Assembly: GCF_014324365.1 (NCBI RefSeq)
Contig: NZ_QEIG01000010.1
Coordinates: 124,001 to 188,000 of the forward strand
Source: Algoriphagus sp. AK58
Lineage (GTDB): Bacteria > Bacteroidota > Bacteroidia > Cytophagales > Cyclobacteriaceae
DNA: 64,000 nt
Reading direction: 5' to 3'
The notes beneath the pieces are model-generated. The model did not search any database. It had not been told where the DNA came from and saw only the letters and a list, made by a program, of their open reading frames with translations. Positions 45,089 to 54,842 of the stretch are shown here, one piece after another. Made by a program: the position numbers and the translations under genes. Position 1 is the first letter of the stretch; every line of letters starts with the position of its first letter.

Positions 45089-46555
45089 GTGGCGTCTATT
45101 TATAATAGCATTAAAAATCTTGCTTCAGATAGTTTGATTTATGGACTTTCCGGAATATTAACAAAGTTTATAAGCGTTTTTCTCACTCCAATTTATACTA
45201 GAGTTTATTCTCCGGAGGATTATGGTGTAATTGGAATATTAACAAATGCATATTTTTTAGTGTCTATTATTCTTGTTTTCGCTTTAGATAATTCGACAGC
45301 CCGATGGTTTTATGATTCATCAGATTTTTCAGAAAGAAAGAAAATAATAAATACCTGGTTATGGTCCTATTTGGTTTTTTCTATAGTAGCTTGTTTATTC
45401 TTTTTTTTCTCGGCTGATTTTTGGGCGAATTTGCTCCTTAAAGAATATTCAAATGGAATATATCTTATTAAATTACTTGCTCTCACCTTGCCATTACTCG
45501 TTTGGCCTTCCGTTGGAGTAAATGTTCTAAGATTCGAACGAAAGGCTAAAAAAGCTATTTTTTTATCTCTTTTTCAAAGTTTTATGCTGATTCTTTTGAA
45601 TGTTGTATTTGTTGTTATTTTAAAATTTGGAGTTGAAGGGGTTTATTATGCACAATTATTTGGAACTTTGATTATTCTTCCTTTGGTTTTTTATCTTTTG
45701 AAAGATTGGTTAGGTTTTCCTAATTTGTTTGAATTTAAGTTATTTAAATCAATGGTTAAGTATTCATTTCCTTTTGTTCCAGCTAGTTTAGGATTTTGGA
45801 TAGTTAATTTATCAGGGGTTTTTTTTATTAATGAATATTTAGATAAAATTGATGTAGGATTGTTTCAGATTGGTGTTAGTGTAGCTGCTGTTACAGGATT
45901 GGCAACTAATGCTTTTCAGCAAGCTTGGTCTCCTTTTGCTTTTTCTATATTAAACCAACCAAACAATAAGGAGATCTATGCTGCTTCATTTCAACTTTTT
46001 GTATTAATTGTGGGATCTGCATGTATGGCAGTTTCAATATTTTCTTCTGAAATTTTGATTATTTTGACCACTCCCCAATATTTCAAAGCAAAAATTGTTG
46101 CTAGTATTTTGACATTTAACTATTTATTCATGGGAATAACTAGTATTGCCTCATTAGGTTCGGCAATTGCTAAAACTACAACGCCTTTAGGGTTTATCAG
46201 TGTTTTATCATCTATTGTTTTAATTGGATTGAATTTTTTACTTATTCCTTATTTAGGAAAAGAAGGAGCTGCTCTTTCTATTTGTATTTCTCAATTAATA
46301 ATTCCTGTGTATATGTTTTGGAAGTCTCAAAAACTTTACTATATACCATTTGATTTTTCAAAAAATTTTATTATGATTATTTTGTTTATTTTAGGTTCTT
46401 TCTCTATTTATCTTTTTCCAGAATTTGGTTTAGTGTTTACAATCTTTTTGAAGTTAATTCTTATTTCTATATTTTTCTTTATATTGTTATTTATTAATAG
46501 AAATGAAGTTCGGAAAATTTTAACAGTTTTTAAAATAAAGAATAATATAATATGA
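45089..46555 (+). CDS. Wzx-type polysaccharide flippase
   Basis: The 488-residue protein has about 14 predicted transmembrane helices and the N-terminal pattern LASDSLIYGLSGILTKFISVFLTPIYTRVYSPEDYGVIGI of the polysaccharide transporter (MATE-like) family. It should flip lipid-linked repeat units to the periplasm. The start is taken as the GTG at 45089, because an in-frame stop lies 12 bp upstream and no ATG is close. It overlaps the next gene by 4 bp. Base composition is strongly AT-biased compared with the genes outside the block. Confidence 0.9.
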   Translation: MASIYNSIKNLASDSLIYGLSGILTKFISVFLTPIYTRVYSPEDYGVIGILTNAYFLVSIILVFALDNSTARWFYDSSDFSERKKIINTWLWSYLVFSIVACLFFFFSADFWANLLLKEYSNGIYLIKLLALTLPLLVWPSVGVNVLRFERKAKKAIFLSLFQSFMLILLNVVFVVILKFGVEGVYYAQLFGTLIILPLVFYLLKDWLGFPNLFEFKLFKSMVKYSFPFVPASLGFWIVNLSGVFFINEYLDKIDVGLFQIGVSVAAVTGLATNAFQQAWSPFAFSILNQPNNKEIYAASFQLFVLIVGSACMAVSIFSSEILIILTTPQYFKAKIVASILTFNYLFMGITSIASLGSAIAKTTTPLGFISVLSSIVLIGLNFLLIPYLGKEGAALSICISQLIIPVYMFWKSQKLYYIPFDFSKNFIMIILFILGSFSIYLFPEFGLVFTIFLKLILISIFFFILLFINRNEVRKILTVFKIKNNII

Positions 46556-47685
46556 GGAAGAAGATTTTAATTTTTACTACTAATCCTTTGCATAATGCTC
46601 CTAGAGTTATTAGAGAAATTCAAAGTTTAATTTCTGATTTTGATATTTATGTAACAGGTGAAACGCCACCAACAGAAGGGCGCGTAAATTTTATTTTTTC
46701 CAATAGATTTAAATATTCATACTTTGAAAAAGCATTAGGTTTAGTATATAGACTTCTTTTTTTGGGAATGCCATTTAAAGGTAGATTTTTTTCGACGCAA
46801 TGGAAAATTAATAAACTTCTTAAGGAAATCAATCCTGAATTAGTAATTGTACATCCTGCAGCTTTTCTTCCATATTTTATGAGAAAAGACAGAAAATTTA
46901 AAGTCGTTTTTAATGCGCATGAATATCATCCTTTAGAAATGGAGAACAATCCAAAGTGGAAAAAAAACTGGGGAATCATTTATAGTTATATTTATCAAAC
47001 GTATTTATCAAAAGTTGATTTACTAATTAATGTTAATCAAGAGATAGCAGATGAATGTGAGAGGAATTTTTCGGTTAAATCTTTAGTAATACCAAATGCG
47101 GCTTTATACCATTCAACTAGTAGTTATGTTTCTAGTTTTAATTTTCCATTGAAGTTTATTCATCATGGTATTCCTAATCCGGACCGTAAATTAGAGATAA
47201 TGATTAAGGCCTTTGAGGCTTTAGGAGATAGTTATCAATTAGACCTTATGTTAATTAATAATGGAACTTCTTATTATAATCATCTTTCCTTATTGGCTTC
47301 AAAAACCTCTAATGTAAGGTTAATCCCAACTGTCTCTTTTAAAGAGATTATCCCTTTTATTAGTAAATATGATCTTGGGGTTTATGCATTATTCCCAGAT
47401 AGTTTTAATAATAAGATGGCTCTTCCAAATAAATTTTTTGAATTCATTCAAGCGAGGCTTCCTATTGTTATTGGACCATCACCTGTAATGAGTTATTATA
47501 TTGAAGAATATAAAATTGGAAAAGTTAGTTCCGATTTTACTCCTGATTCTTTAGCCGAAACAATTCATTCTCTTTCAAGGGAAGAGCTATTTACTTTTAA
47601 GTCTAATCTTGATAGAGCCGCTAAGGAATTATGTATGGAGAATTTTGAATTATTGTTATTAAAAAGTGTAAAGAGTTTATGGTAA
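46552..47685 (+). CDS. GT4-type glycosyltransferase
   Basis: The 377-residue protein has two Rossmann-like halves: KILIFTTNPLHNAPRVIREIQSL at the N-terminus, VVFNAHEYHPLEM near residue 120, and in the second half KFIHHGIPNPDRKLEIMIKAFEAL and LPNKFFEFIQARLPIVIGPSP, the donor-binding E-x(7)-E-like region. This matches GT4 enzymes, which are retaining transferases using nucleotide sugars. Donor and acceptor are not readable. It overlaps the flippase gene (ATGA) and the next gene by 7 bp. Confidence 0.82.
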   Translation: MRKKILIFTTNPLHNAPRVIREIQSLISDFDIYVTGETPPTEGRVNFIFSNRFKYSYFEKALGLVYRLLFLGMPFKGRFFSTQWKINKLLKEINPELVIVHPAAFLPYFMRKDRKFKVVFNAHEYHPLEMENNPKWKKNWGIIYSYIYQTYLSKVDLLINVNQEIADECERNFSVKSLVIPNAALYHSTSSYVSSFNFPLKFIHHGIPNPDRKLEIMIKAFEALGDSYQLDLMLINNGTSYYNHLSLLASKTSNVRLIPTVSFKEIIPFISKYDLGVYALFPDSFNNKMALPNKFFEFIQARLPIVIGPSPVMSYYIEEYKIGKVSSDFTPDSLAETIHSLSREELFTFKSNLDRAAKELCMENFELLLLKSVKSLW

Positions 47686-48740
47686 AAATCCCGTCAATTG
47701 TATCCGTTGTAGGCGCTCGTCCACAGTTTATCAAACATGCGCCTATTCAAATTGAATTGGCCAAGTTCTTTCGTGCCTTTACCATCCACACTGGGCAACA
47801 TTATGATGATAATATGAGCAAATTTTTTTTTAATGAACTAGGAATTCCTAATCCTGACTACCTTTTTGATCAGAAAGATATCGTCAGGCAAGGGGCTCAG
47901 ACAGGTAAGATGTTAACTGAAATTGAAGATGTTTTTATTGAGGTTAGTCCTGATTTAGTCCTTGTGTATGGTGATACAAATAGTACTATTGCAGGTGCAC
48001 TGGCTGCATCTAAGTTAATGATACCTGTTATTCACATTGAAGCGGGTTTAAGAAGTTTTAATCGAGAAATGCCTGAAGAAATTAATAGGTTGGTCACTGA
48101 TCAATTGTCTGAACTACTTTTTTGTCCTTCCGATCAAGCCGTTAGAAATTTGAATGAAGAAGGAATAAATTCTTCGAAGATCTTTAGATCAGGGGATGTA
48201 ATGTGTGATATGGTTCGAATTTTAGAATCCAAATTAACCCCTAAAATTTCAGGTGATTATTATTTTGCAACGATTCACAGACCCTACAATACTGATGATC
48301 CCGACCGATTAAAAGAGATCTTTGAAAATTTATCTTTACTTAAGCATAAGGTTTATTTTGCTATACATCCAAGAACCAAATCAAAGCTTAAATCATTTAA
48401 TATAGATATTGAACATTATCCTAATATCCAATTGCTTGATCCACAGGGGTATATAGATTCCCTTTCTTTACAGAAATTTGCAAGAGGAATAATTACGGAT
48501 AGCGGAGGGATCCAAAAGGAGGCTTATCTTTTGAAAGTAAAATGTGTTACTCTTAGAAAAGAAACAGAATGGATTGAGACTCTCTCAGAAGGCTGGAATA
48601 CACTCATTTTTGATAATCTCGAAGAGATTCAGTCGTGTTTGGATCAAATTCCTGGACTTCACAATTCTGAATTGTATGGTGATGGTAACTCTGCAAAATA
48701 TATAGTGGAAACAATACGAAACTATTTTTTTAAAAAATAA
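47679..48740 (+). CDS. UDP-GlcNAc 2-epimerase family (WecB/WbpI-like)
   Basis: This 353-residue non-hydrolysing epimerase has VVGARPQFIKHAPIQIEL at the start, HTGQHYDDNMSKFFF, VYGDTNSTIAGALAASK, HIEAGLRSFNREMPEEINR, the catalytic-site ATIHRPYNTDDP (usually H-R-x-E-N) and ITDSGGIQKEAYLLKV. It inverts C2 of UDP-GlcNAc (WecB) or of UDP-GlcNAc3NAcA (WbpI). Two facts favour the WbpI role: the WbpB/D/E-like genes upstream, and PYN in place of the usual EN after HR. WecB activity would fit the WecE/F/G-like genes equally well, so both are kept open. Confidence 0.85.
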   Translation: MVKIPSIVSVVGARPQFIKHAPIQIELAKFFRAFTIHTGQHYDDNMSKFFFNELGIPNPDYLFDQKDIVRQGAQTGKMLTEIEDVFIEVSPDLVLVYGDTNSTIAGALAASKLMIPVIHIEAGLRSFNREMPEEINRLVTDQLSELLFCPSDQAVRNLNEEGINSSKIFRSGDVMCDMVRILESKLTPKISGDYYFATIHRPYNTDDPDRLKEIFENLSLLKHKVYFAIHPRTKSKLKSFNIDIEHYPNIQLLDPQGYIDSLSLQKFARGIITDSGGIQKEAYLLKVKCVTLRKETEWIETLSEGWNTLIFDNLEEIQSCLDQIPGLHNSELYGDGNSAKYIVETIRNYFFKK

Positions 48741-48742
48741 TT

Positions 48743-50620
48743 ATGTGTGGAATAGCAGGCATTATTTCTGAAAATTCTAGTAAAGTAGCCAAAGAATACT
48801 TGGTGAAAATGACAAATGCCATTATCCATCGTGGACCTGATGGATCTGGCCACTGGATAAGTGATAATCAGAAAGTTGGATTTGGGCATCGTAGGCTCTC
48901 TATTTTGGATCTTTCGGAATCAGGTGCGCAGCCTATGCATTACCTTGATCGCTATACGTTGACATTCAATGGTGAACTATATAATTATCTTGAGATAAGG
49001 TCAGATTTGATTAAAAAAGGATATACTTTTCGAAGTCAATCCGATTCAGAGGTTTTATTAGCTTTATATGACCTTAAAAAAGAAAAATGCCTTCAGGATT
49101 TGGACGGTATGTTTGCTTTTGCCATTTATGATAATCTCACTGATGAGGTTTTTTGTGCAAGAGATCGTTTTGGAGAAAAACCTTTTTTTTACACCGAGTA
49201 TGATGGTGCCTTCTTTTTTGCCTCAGAAATGAAAGAATTTTGGGCCGTGGGTATAGATAAAGTGCCTGATTTCGAAATGATTTTTAATTATTTACAATTT
49301 GACCTTTTGGATAATAACTCTGATTTAGGACAAACTTTCTTTAAAAATGTAAGAAAACTTCCTCCCAGTCACTACTTGATTTTTAAGAATGGTAAATATT
49401 TTATCAAAAAATACTGGGATATAAATCCCGGCTACCAACAAACTCAAATTGGAATAAAGGAAGCCAAAGAAAAGTTTAAAAGCCTTTTTTTTGAATCAGT
49501 AAATAGAAGATTGCGTTCTGATGTTTTGGTGGGATCCAGTCTGTCAGGGGGATTAGACAGTTCTCTCGTGGTATGTGCCATGGATCATTTACTTAAAGAT
49601 CATCCGGAATCCATCCAAAATACCTTCTCTGCAAGATTTAGAGACTACCATAAAGATGAAGGGTTTTACATTCAGAAGGTTAAAGAACGGACGAGGATTA
49701 CCTCTCATGAGGTCTACAGTGAAATAAATGATTTGGATGAGCTTTTGGATAAAATTTACCATCATCAAGAGGAGCCTTTCGGATCCGCAAGTATTCTTGT
49801 GCAATACCAAGTCTATGAATTGGCCAAGAAAAAAGGGGTGACCGTGCTATTGGATGGGCAAGGAGCAGATGAGATTCTGGCTGGTTATCATCCGTTTTTT
49901 ACCACTTATTTTAATGAAATAAAGAAAAGATCTGGGGATTTATTTAACAAAGAATTTGCTGCTTACACCCAGCTTCATGAAGGGAATTCTATTAATGCAA
50001 AGATTCCAAAGCCAGGTTTCATTCAAGCGATAGCCACTTATTTCCCAGGTTTGGTAAATAGGGTAGGAAGAAAAATGCTGAATTTGAAGCTTCAAAACAC
50101 CAGCTTGATGTCAGAGGATTTTTTCTCATCCTTTCGAGGCAAGCCGCATAATTACTTCAATGTTAACCCGGGTAACCTGAATAGTCATTTGTATTTTTCC
50201 ACGTTCGAAGTGGGTTTGCCTACTTTACTTAGATACGCAGACAGAAATTCTATGGCACACAGCCGAGAAGTAAGACTTCCGTTTCTTTCTCATGAATTGG
50301 TTGAGTTTATCTTCCAACTTCCAGCCGAATTGAAAATCAAAGAAGGTTGGACCAAATACATCATGCGATTGGCCTTTGAGGACTTGCTTCCTCAGGAAAT
50401 CACGTGGAGGAAAGATAAAATTGGATTTGAACCACCACAAAAATCCTGGATGGAAAATCCTAAAACCAAAGAAAAAATCAGATCGGCAAGAGAGATTCTG
50501 AGCAAGGAAGGAATTTTGAAAAAGGGAGCTGAAAATTTGCCAATTCAGTCTCAAGATGCCAACCGAAAGGGAGATGGAAGCTGGAATCACCTAATGGTTG
50601 CCAATCTATTTGCCAGCTAA
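48743..50620 (+). CDS. AsnB-type glutamine amidotransferase
   Basis: The 625-residue protein starts MCGIAG, so the glutaminase nucleophile is C2, and has the class II domain (about 2-210: HRGPDGSGHW, GFGHRRLSILDLSESGAQP, FNGELYNYLEIR). The synthetase domain has the ATP loop SSLSGGLDSSLV (about 262-270) and LLDGQGADEILAGYHPFF. Asparagine synthetases inside polysaccharide loci usually amidate uronic acids rather than make asparagine (as in WbpS-type enzymes), which fits the diacetamido-uronic acid pathway here. It follows the epimerase gene by 2 bp. Confidence 0.87.
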   Translation: MCGIAGIISENSSKVAKEYLVKMTNAIIHRGPDGSGHWISDNQKVGFGHRRLSILDLSESGAQPMHYLDRYTLTFNGELYNYLEIRSDLIKKGYTFRSQSDSEVLLALYDLKKEKCLQDLDGMFAFAIYDNLTDEVFCARDRFGEKPFFYTEYDGAFFFASEMKEFWAVGIDKVPDFEMIFNYLQFDLLDNNSDLGQTFFKNVRKLPPSHYLIFKNGKYFIKKYWDINPGYQQTQIGIKEAKEKFKSLFFESVNRRLRSDVLVGSSLSGGLDSSLVVCAMDHLLKDHPESIQNTFSARFRDYHKDEGFYIQKVKERTRITSHEVYSEINDLDELLDKIYHHQEEPFGSASILVQYQVYELAKKKGVTVLLDGQGADEILAGYHPFFTTYFNEIKKRSGDLFNKEFAAYTQLHEGNSINAKIPKPGFIQAIATYFPGLVNRVGRKMLNLKLQNTSLMSEDFFSSFRGKPHNYFNVNPGNLNSHLYFSTFEVGLPTLLRYADRNSMAHSREVRLPFLSHELVEFIFQLPAELKIKEGWTKYIMRLAFEDLLPQEITWRKDKIGFEPPQKSWMENPKTKEKIRSAREILSKEGILKKGAENLPIQSQDANRKGDGSWNHLMVANLFAS

Positions 50621-50799
50621 GGACTTTTTTACGCCCAGCGCAAAAGAATTTTTAAAATTAATTAAGATGTCTTTCGTTGAATAGCTCAAAAGCCCATTTT
50701 CAACCGGTTTGGCAAAATTATAATCTGTAAACCTGCAAATATTTCCAGTCAAGGATTCTTTGACATAAAACCCTGACTTTCTTACGGGAATTTTATTCA

Positions 50800-51873
50800 A
50801 TGAAAATAGCCTATTATTTAGTTCATGACCTCACCCGAAACGATGGGGTGGTCAAAAAGATCAAATCCCAAATTTCGGAATGGGAAAACCTTGGTGTTGA
50901 AGTCAAGGTTTTTGCAATTTCCGGTTTCTGTGAAAATTCGATTATTGATGCCAATATTTATGGATTTTCAGGGTTTATCTCTTCCCGAATCCGCCCCAAT
51001 CGTCATCTGTTAAGCGATATCGATGAGTTTAAACCTGATTTGGTCTATCTGCGATATGATACAGTCACAGCTAATATCCTCTATTTGGCCAAAAAGTATA
51101 AGCTCATCTGCGAACTAAATACTATTGACCGGGATGAGGCAAAGCTTTTTTTTAAGAGTAATATAGATCTAAAATCTACGTTCAGACTTTTGGCATTTTA
51201 TCTTCTTCGAAACAAATTTTTTCATCAGATGGCAGGTTTAGTTTCTGTTACTCAGGAGATTTTGAACCATCAGTCAATCCGAAAGTTTCAGATCCCACAG
51301 GTCTGTATACCAAATTCAATTCAAACCGCTAAATATCCTACGCTTAAGGCCATAGACTCCAGTCAGCAGCGTATTGGGCTGTTTTTCATGGGAACTCCGG
51401 ATCAACCATGGCAAGGTTTTGATATACTGGAAAACCTTGCCAGTGAATTGCCCGAATTTGATTTTCATGTAGTGGGACTGATGAAGCCGTCCTATGCAAA
51501 TGTTTATTTCCATGGATTTCTTTCTATGGAGAAATATTTGCCCATCATGAAAAGCTGTCATGTATGTATCGGTACGCTTGCCCTTTTCCGTAAAAAAATG
51601 ACGGAAGCCTGTCCCTTGAAAATCAGGGAGTATGTGGCCTATGGCTTCCCCATCATAATCGGCTACAAAGAATCCATGTTTGAAGATCACAGTCATTTGC
51701 CTGAGTGGGCATTGGAAATCGATCCTGAAAATCCAAGCATTAATTCAATTCGTGAGTTTTGCCTGAGTATGAGAGATAAAATTGTTTCTCATGAGGAGGC
51801 ATTTCCTTTGATTGATTCCGGGATCCTCGAGAAAAAACGCGTTGATTTTTTTGGCCAGGTAATCAAAAAATGA
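50800..51873 (+). CDS. Glycosyltransferase, GT4-like
   Basis: The 357-residue protein starts MKIAYYLVHDLTRNDGVVKKIKSQI, like GT4 enzymes acting on polysaccharide. It has GLFFMGTPDQPWQGFDILENLASELPEFDFHVVG in the middle and KMTEACPLKIREYVAYGFPIIIGY, where P-L-K-x-x-E-Y is the donor-binding region. The substrate is not readable. The 179 bp before it hold only a weak reverse reading frame that I do not accept as a gene. The stop overlaps the next gene by 4 bp. Confidence 0.83.
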   Translation: MKIAYYLVHDLTRNDGVVKKIKSQISEWENLGVEVKVFAISGFCENSIIDANIYGFSGFISSRIRPNRHLLSDIDEFKPDLVYLRYDTVTANILYLAKKYKLICELNTIDRDEAKLFFKSNIDLKSTFRLLAFYLLRNKFFHQMAGLVSVTQEILNHQSIRKFQIPQVCIPNSIQTAKYPTLKAIDSSQQRIGLFFMGTPDQPWQGFDILENLASELPEFDFHVVGLMKPSYANVYFHGFLSMEKYLPIMKSCHVCIGTLALFRKKMTEACPLKIREYVAYGFPIIIGYKESMFEDHSHLPEWALEIDPENPSINSIREFCLSMRDKIVSHEEAFPLIDSGILEKKRVDFFGQVIKK

Positions 51874-52949
51874 AAATTCACTTAGTAGTTACGCAGCTAG
51901 AACCTGCAGGGGCACAAAAAGTAGCAATAGACCTTGCCAACGGACTTGGCAAGAAGGGTCATCAAGTCACTGTCATTTTTTTCTTTGAGAAAGTTCCGGT
52001 TACCTATGACCTGCACCAGAATGTAAGCATTCACATTCTACTTGAATCTGGATCATTTCTCAATAAGCTTTTAGGTACACTCCCCAAACTGATCAACTAC
52101 TGGAAAACCAACACTCCCGATGTTTGTCTGGCATTTACGCATTATGCCAATATCTATTCTTCACTTGCCGGAAAACAGGTCGGAATACCTGTAATTGTTT
52201 CGCATCATAATGAGCGTAGAACCTACAATTCAGTCGTCAGAAATGTGGACCAATTCCTTCAAAAAAAGGGGTACTATGCCGGAATTGTGTATGTTTCACA
52301 AACCACAGGGGATTCTTTTTCTCCATTTTACAGAGAGCAAGACCATGAATTGGTGATTTATAACTCATTTGAATCCGATCATCAATTTGGCTCTGAAGCA
52401 AAAAGAGAATCCGAACCTTTGAAAATTTTGAATATCGGAAGGCTTATGCCTCAAAAGAATCAGCAGTTTCTGATTCAAAGTATAGACCAGGACATGAATG
52501 TAGAACTGATGATTGTAGGCGAAGGACCGGAAAAAAAGAATTTGGAGGAGTTGATCCAATCTAGAGGTTTGGATGGGAAGGTCAAGCTGCTGGGTAAGAA
52601 AAAGCATTCTGAAATTTTGACTCTTTTGGATGAGGCAGATGTTTTTGCTATGCCATCCCTTTTTGAAGGGATGAGTATAGCCTTGTTGGAAGCAATTGTT
52701 TCCGGGGTTTATACGGTCGTATCGGATGTGCCTTCCCAAAGGGAAGCAGTCACTTCTGATGGAGAAATTTTCGGGGAGGTTTTGCCTATTGATTCTCCAT
52801 CGAGGTGGAATGACTTCTTCAAGAAACTGAGTCAGGCAAAACCCGGAAAACTAAGGGGAAGTGACCTGCACACCAAGCTGGTGTCACGGTATTCCATAGA
52901 AAAGTTTGTCGAAAAATATGAACAACTCTTTCAATCGGTAATCAGTTGA
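51870..52949 (+). CDS. Glycosyltransferase family 4
   Basis: The 359-residue protein has a classic GT4 layout: VVTQLEPAGAQKVAIDLANGLGKKGHQVTVIFF at the start, VSHHNERR near residue 113, NIGRLMPQKNQQFLIQSI, VGEGPEKKNLEELIQSRGLDGKVKLLGKKK and the EX7E-like PSLFEGMSIALLEAIVSGVYTVVSD. It transfers a sugar from a nucleotide donor at the membrane. Start and stop overlap the genes on both sides by 4 bp, so it is translated together with them. Confidence 0.92.
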   Translation: MKIHLVVTQLEPAGAQKVAIDLANGLGKKGHQVTVIFFFEKVPVTYDLHQNVSIHILLESGSFLNKLLGTLPKLINYWKTNTPDVCLAFTHYANIYSSLAGKQVGIPVIVSHHNERRTYNSVVRNVDQFLQKKGYYAGIVYVSQTTGDSFSPFYREQDHELVIYNSFESDHQFGSEAKRESEPLKILNIGRLMPQKNQQFLIQSIDQDMNVELMIVGEGPEKKNLEELIQSRGLDGKVKLLGKKKHSEILTLLDEADVFAMPSLFEGMSIALLEAIVSGVYTVVSDVPSQREAVTSDGEIFGEVLPIDSPSRWNDFFKKLSQAKPGKLRGSDLHTKLVSRYSIEKFVEKYEQLFQSVIS

Positions 52950-54076
52950 ATCTGAGTCTTTCCAAATTACCTGTCCAAATTCTTTATCTCCAAATCATCG
53001 TTTTGGGGCTTTTGGGATTTGTTGGGGCTGGATTATTTAATCCCACAATCCTTTTTGAAGGGATCTTGTTGGTGTTTTTTATTTTCAATTTTTCTACCAT
53101 CTCCAAAGAAATCCTTTGGGTTCCTATATTCTCTTTGGTGTATGTGGTATTATCATTGGTGTATGCCGTTGTACTTAATGGAAATCATGTATTGGATTTT
53201 TTCCTCATTTTTAAATCCTTCATCTACCTTGTAATTGTCAGTCAATTCGTCGGTAAAAAGTCCTTGGATCCGGAATTTACCCGAAAGGCATTTTTGGTCG
53301 TTCTTGGTCTTTTTTTCGTGAAGTACTTATTTCTGATGGCACAAGGCACTCCTAGACAGAGTATTCGGGTATTTGAAGAAAGTAATTTTGAGTTGATGCT
53401 TTTGTCCTATCTTTTTTTACTCGATTACAATAATCATAGAAAAGTCAAGTATCTGGAAGTAGCCCTATTACTGGTTACTTTTTTTATTTCCGGTTCCAGA
53501 TCGGGATTGGTGATCATAGTGTTTCTGATCGGTTGTATTTTTTTGAGGGATCTGAGTTGGAAAAACTTCTTGATCCTATTGATTTTTGCTCCGGTAGGAT
53601 TGGGTTTGATTTACTTTATTTTCCTCAACCGCTCCGAAGGTGACTCTTTGGAAAGTATCGATAGGTATATTTTTTTCCTAAGTTTTCTTAAAGAGGTAAA
53701 GACTTGGACTTTTCTGGACTTCCTTGTCGGATCTGAGCGAATTACGGCTCTAAGTCCGGAAACCTGTGGGAAATTTACCTATTACACCAAGCTATTTTCG
53801 TTCAAAGATGATGGAACCTGCTACAGTGTAATGCTCCACTCTTTTGTAATTCGGGTCATTTTTGACCATGGAATCCTGGGATTTTTGTTTCTTTGCACTG
53901 CTGTATACCAATTGGTGAGAAAATCGGGGTTTGATCGGTTCATTTCATTTCTTGTATTGATGGTTTTGATTCTAAATTCACTGTCGGTCTCAGCCTTTAA
54001 TAGTGTTTATGCGATGCTAGGAGTGGCTCTGTTTTTAATTTCTTGTCCAAGGCAATCAGAATCGGATGATCAGTAA
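52946..54076 (+). CDS. Wzy-like O-antigen/polysaccharide polymerase
   Basis: The 376-residue protein is an integral membrane protein with about ten helices and one larger periplasmic loop (about 225-300, LVGSERITALSPETCGKFTYYTKLF). The arrangement fits Wzy polymerases, which join repeat units in the periplasm. The start is TTG at 52946 in a TTGA overlap with the previous stop; no ATG lies nearby. Sequence similarity in this family is low, so the call rests on topology and locus position next to a flippase and chain-length genes. Confidence 0.72.
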   Translation: MNLSLSKLPVQILYLQIIVLGLLGFVGAGLFNPTILFEGILLVFFIFNFSTISKEILWVPIFSLVYVVLSLVYAVVLNGNHVLDFFLIFKSFIYLVIVSQFVGKKSLDPEFTRKAFLVVLGLFFVKYLFLMAQGTPRQSIRVFEESNFELMLLSYLFLLDYNNHRKVKYLEVALLLVTFFISGSRSGLVIIVFLIGCIFLRDLSWKNFLILLIFAPVGLGLIYFIFLNRSEGDSLESIDRYIFFLSFLKEVKTWTFLDFLVGSERITALSPETCGKFTYYTKLFSFKDDGTCYSVMLHSFVIRVIFDHGILGFLFLCTAVYQLVRKSGFDRFISFLVLMVLILNSLSVSAFNSVYAMLGVALFLISCPRQSESDDQ

Positions 54077-54842
54077 TAATATTTTAGGTGTAAAGTTTGA
54101 TAATTTTACAATCGATGAGTTTGTACAGCTTGTAGTTCAAGAGATCAAGGCCAACAAAAAATTCAGAATAGCACTTTCCAATCCAGAATTTTTGCTCGAA
54201 GCAAGAAAAAGACCTGAGTTAAAGGCTTATCTCAATGCGATTGAATTTAATGTGGCAGACGGAATAGGTGTGGTGTATGCTTCGAGATTACTTCATGGGG
54301 AACCTCTCAAAGAAAGAATAACTGGTACCGATATGCTTCCAAGACTGATTGAAAAATCTAAGGAAAACGGGTTTACGTTTTACTTTTTGGGAGGAAAACC
54401 CGGAATTGCAGAAAAAGCCAAGCAAAAATTCGTTGAATTGTTTGATTATCAAGGGGTAATAGGTCTTCATCATGGATACTTTGATGAAAATCTCGAATCG
54501 GTCATCCTAGATGAAATCAGGAACCTGAAGCCGGATATTTTAATGGTATGTCTTGGTAACCCTAAACAGGAAAAATGGATTCAGGATAATTTCCATCTGC
54601 TCGATGCCAAGTTGATTTTTGGAAATGGAGGAGCCTTGGATTATTATTCCAATAATGTAAAACGGGCACCCATCTGGTTTCAAAAGAATGGCTTGGAATG
54701 GTTGTATCGTTTGACACAGGATTTCACTTGGGCAAGAATCAAAAGACAGGCAAGGTTATTTAAATTTCCCTTTTTTGTACTTGCAGAATATGCCAAGCAA
54801 GGTTTCAAAAAAGTCAATCGGGTTAATGAGGTATTTCATTAG
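54066..54842 (+). CDS. WecG/TagA/CpsF glycosyltransferase
   Basis: The 258-residue protein has the family signatures ALSNPEFLLEARKRPELKAYLNA, VADGIGVVYASRL, RITGTDMLPRLIEKS (the T-D pair of the active site), FLGGKPGIAEKAKQKF, VCLGNPKQEKWI and the C-terminal KNGLEWLYRLTQDFTWARIKRQARLFKFP that binds the membrane. WecG transfers ManNAcA, and TagA transfers ManNAc, to a lipid-linked GlcNAc. This fits a ManNAc-uronic-acid product of the epimerase and dehydrogenase genes nearby. It overlaps the polymerase gene by 11 bp and the next gene by 17 bp. Confidence 0.9.
   Translation: MISNNILGVKFDNFTIDEFVQLVVQEIKANKKFRIALSNPEFLLEARKRPELKAYLNAIEFNVADGIGVVYASRLLHGEPLKERITGTDMLPRLIEKSKENGFTFYFLGGKPGIAEKAKQKFVELFDYQGVIGLHHGYFDENLESVILDEIRNLKPDILMVCLGNPKQEKWIQDNFHLLDAKLIFGNGGALDYYSNNVKRAPIWFQKNGLEWLYRLTQDFTWARIKRQARLFKFPFFVLAEYAKQGFKKVNRVNEVFH

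Noticed and set aside
47679..48740. Assigning the epimerase firmly as WecB
   Set aside because: WecB and WbpI cannot be told apart from sequence alone here, and both fit the neighbours, so no symbol is given.
50606..50800. A 64-codon reverse reading frame between asnB and the glycosyltransferase gene
   Set aside because: It begins with TTG, shares its ends with the flanking genes, and matches no family I recognise. It may be decayed coding sequence, but nothing supports a product.
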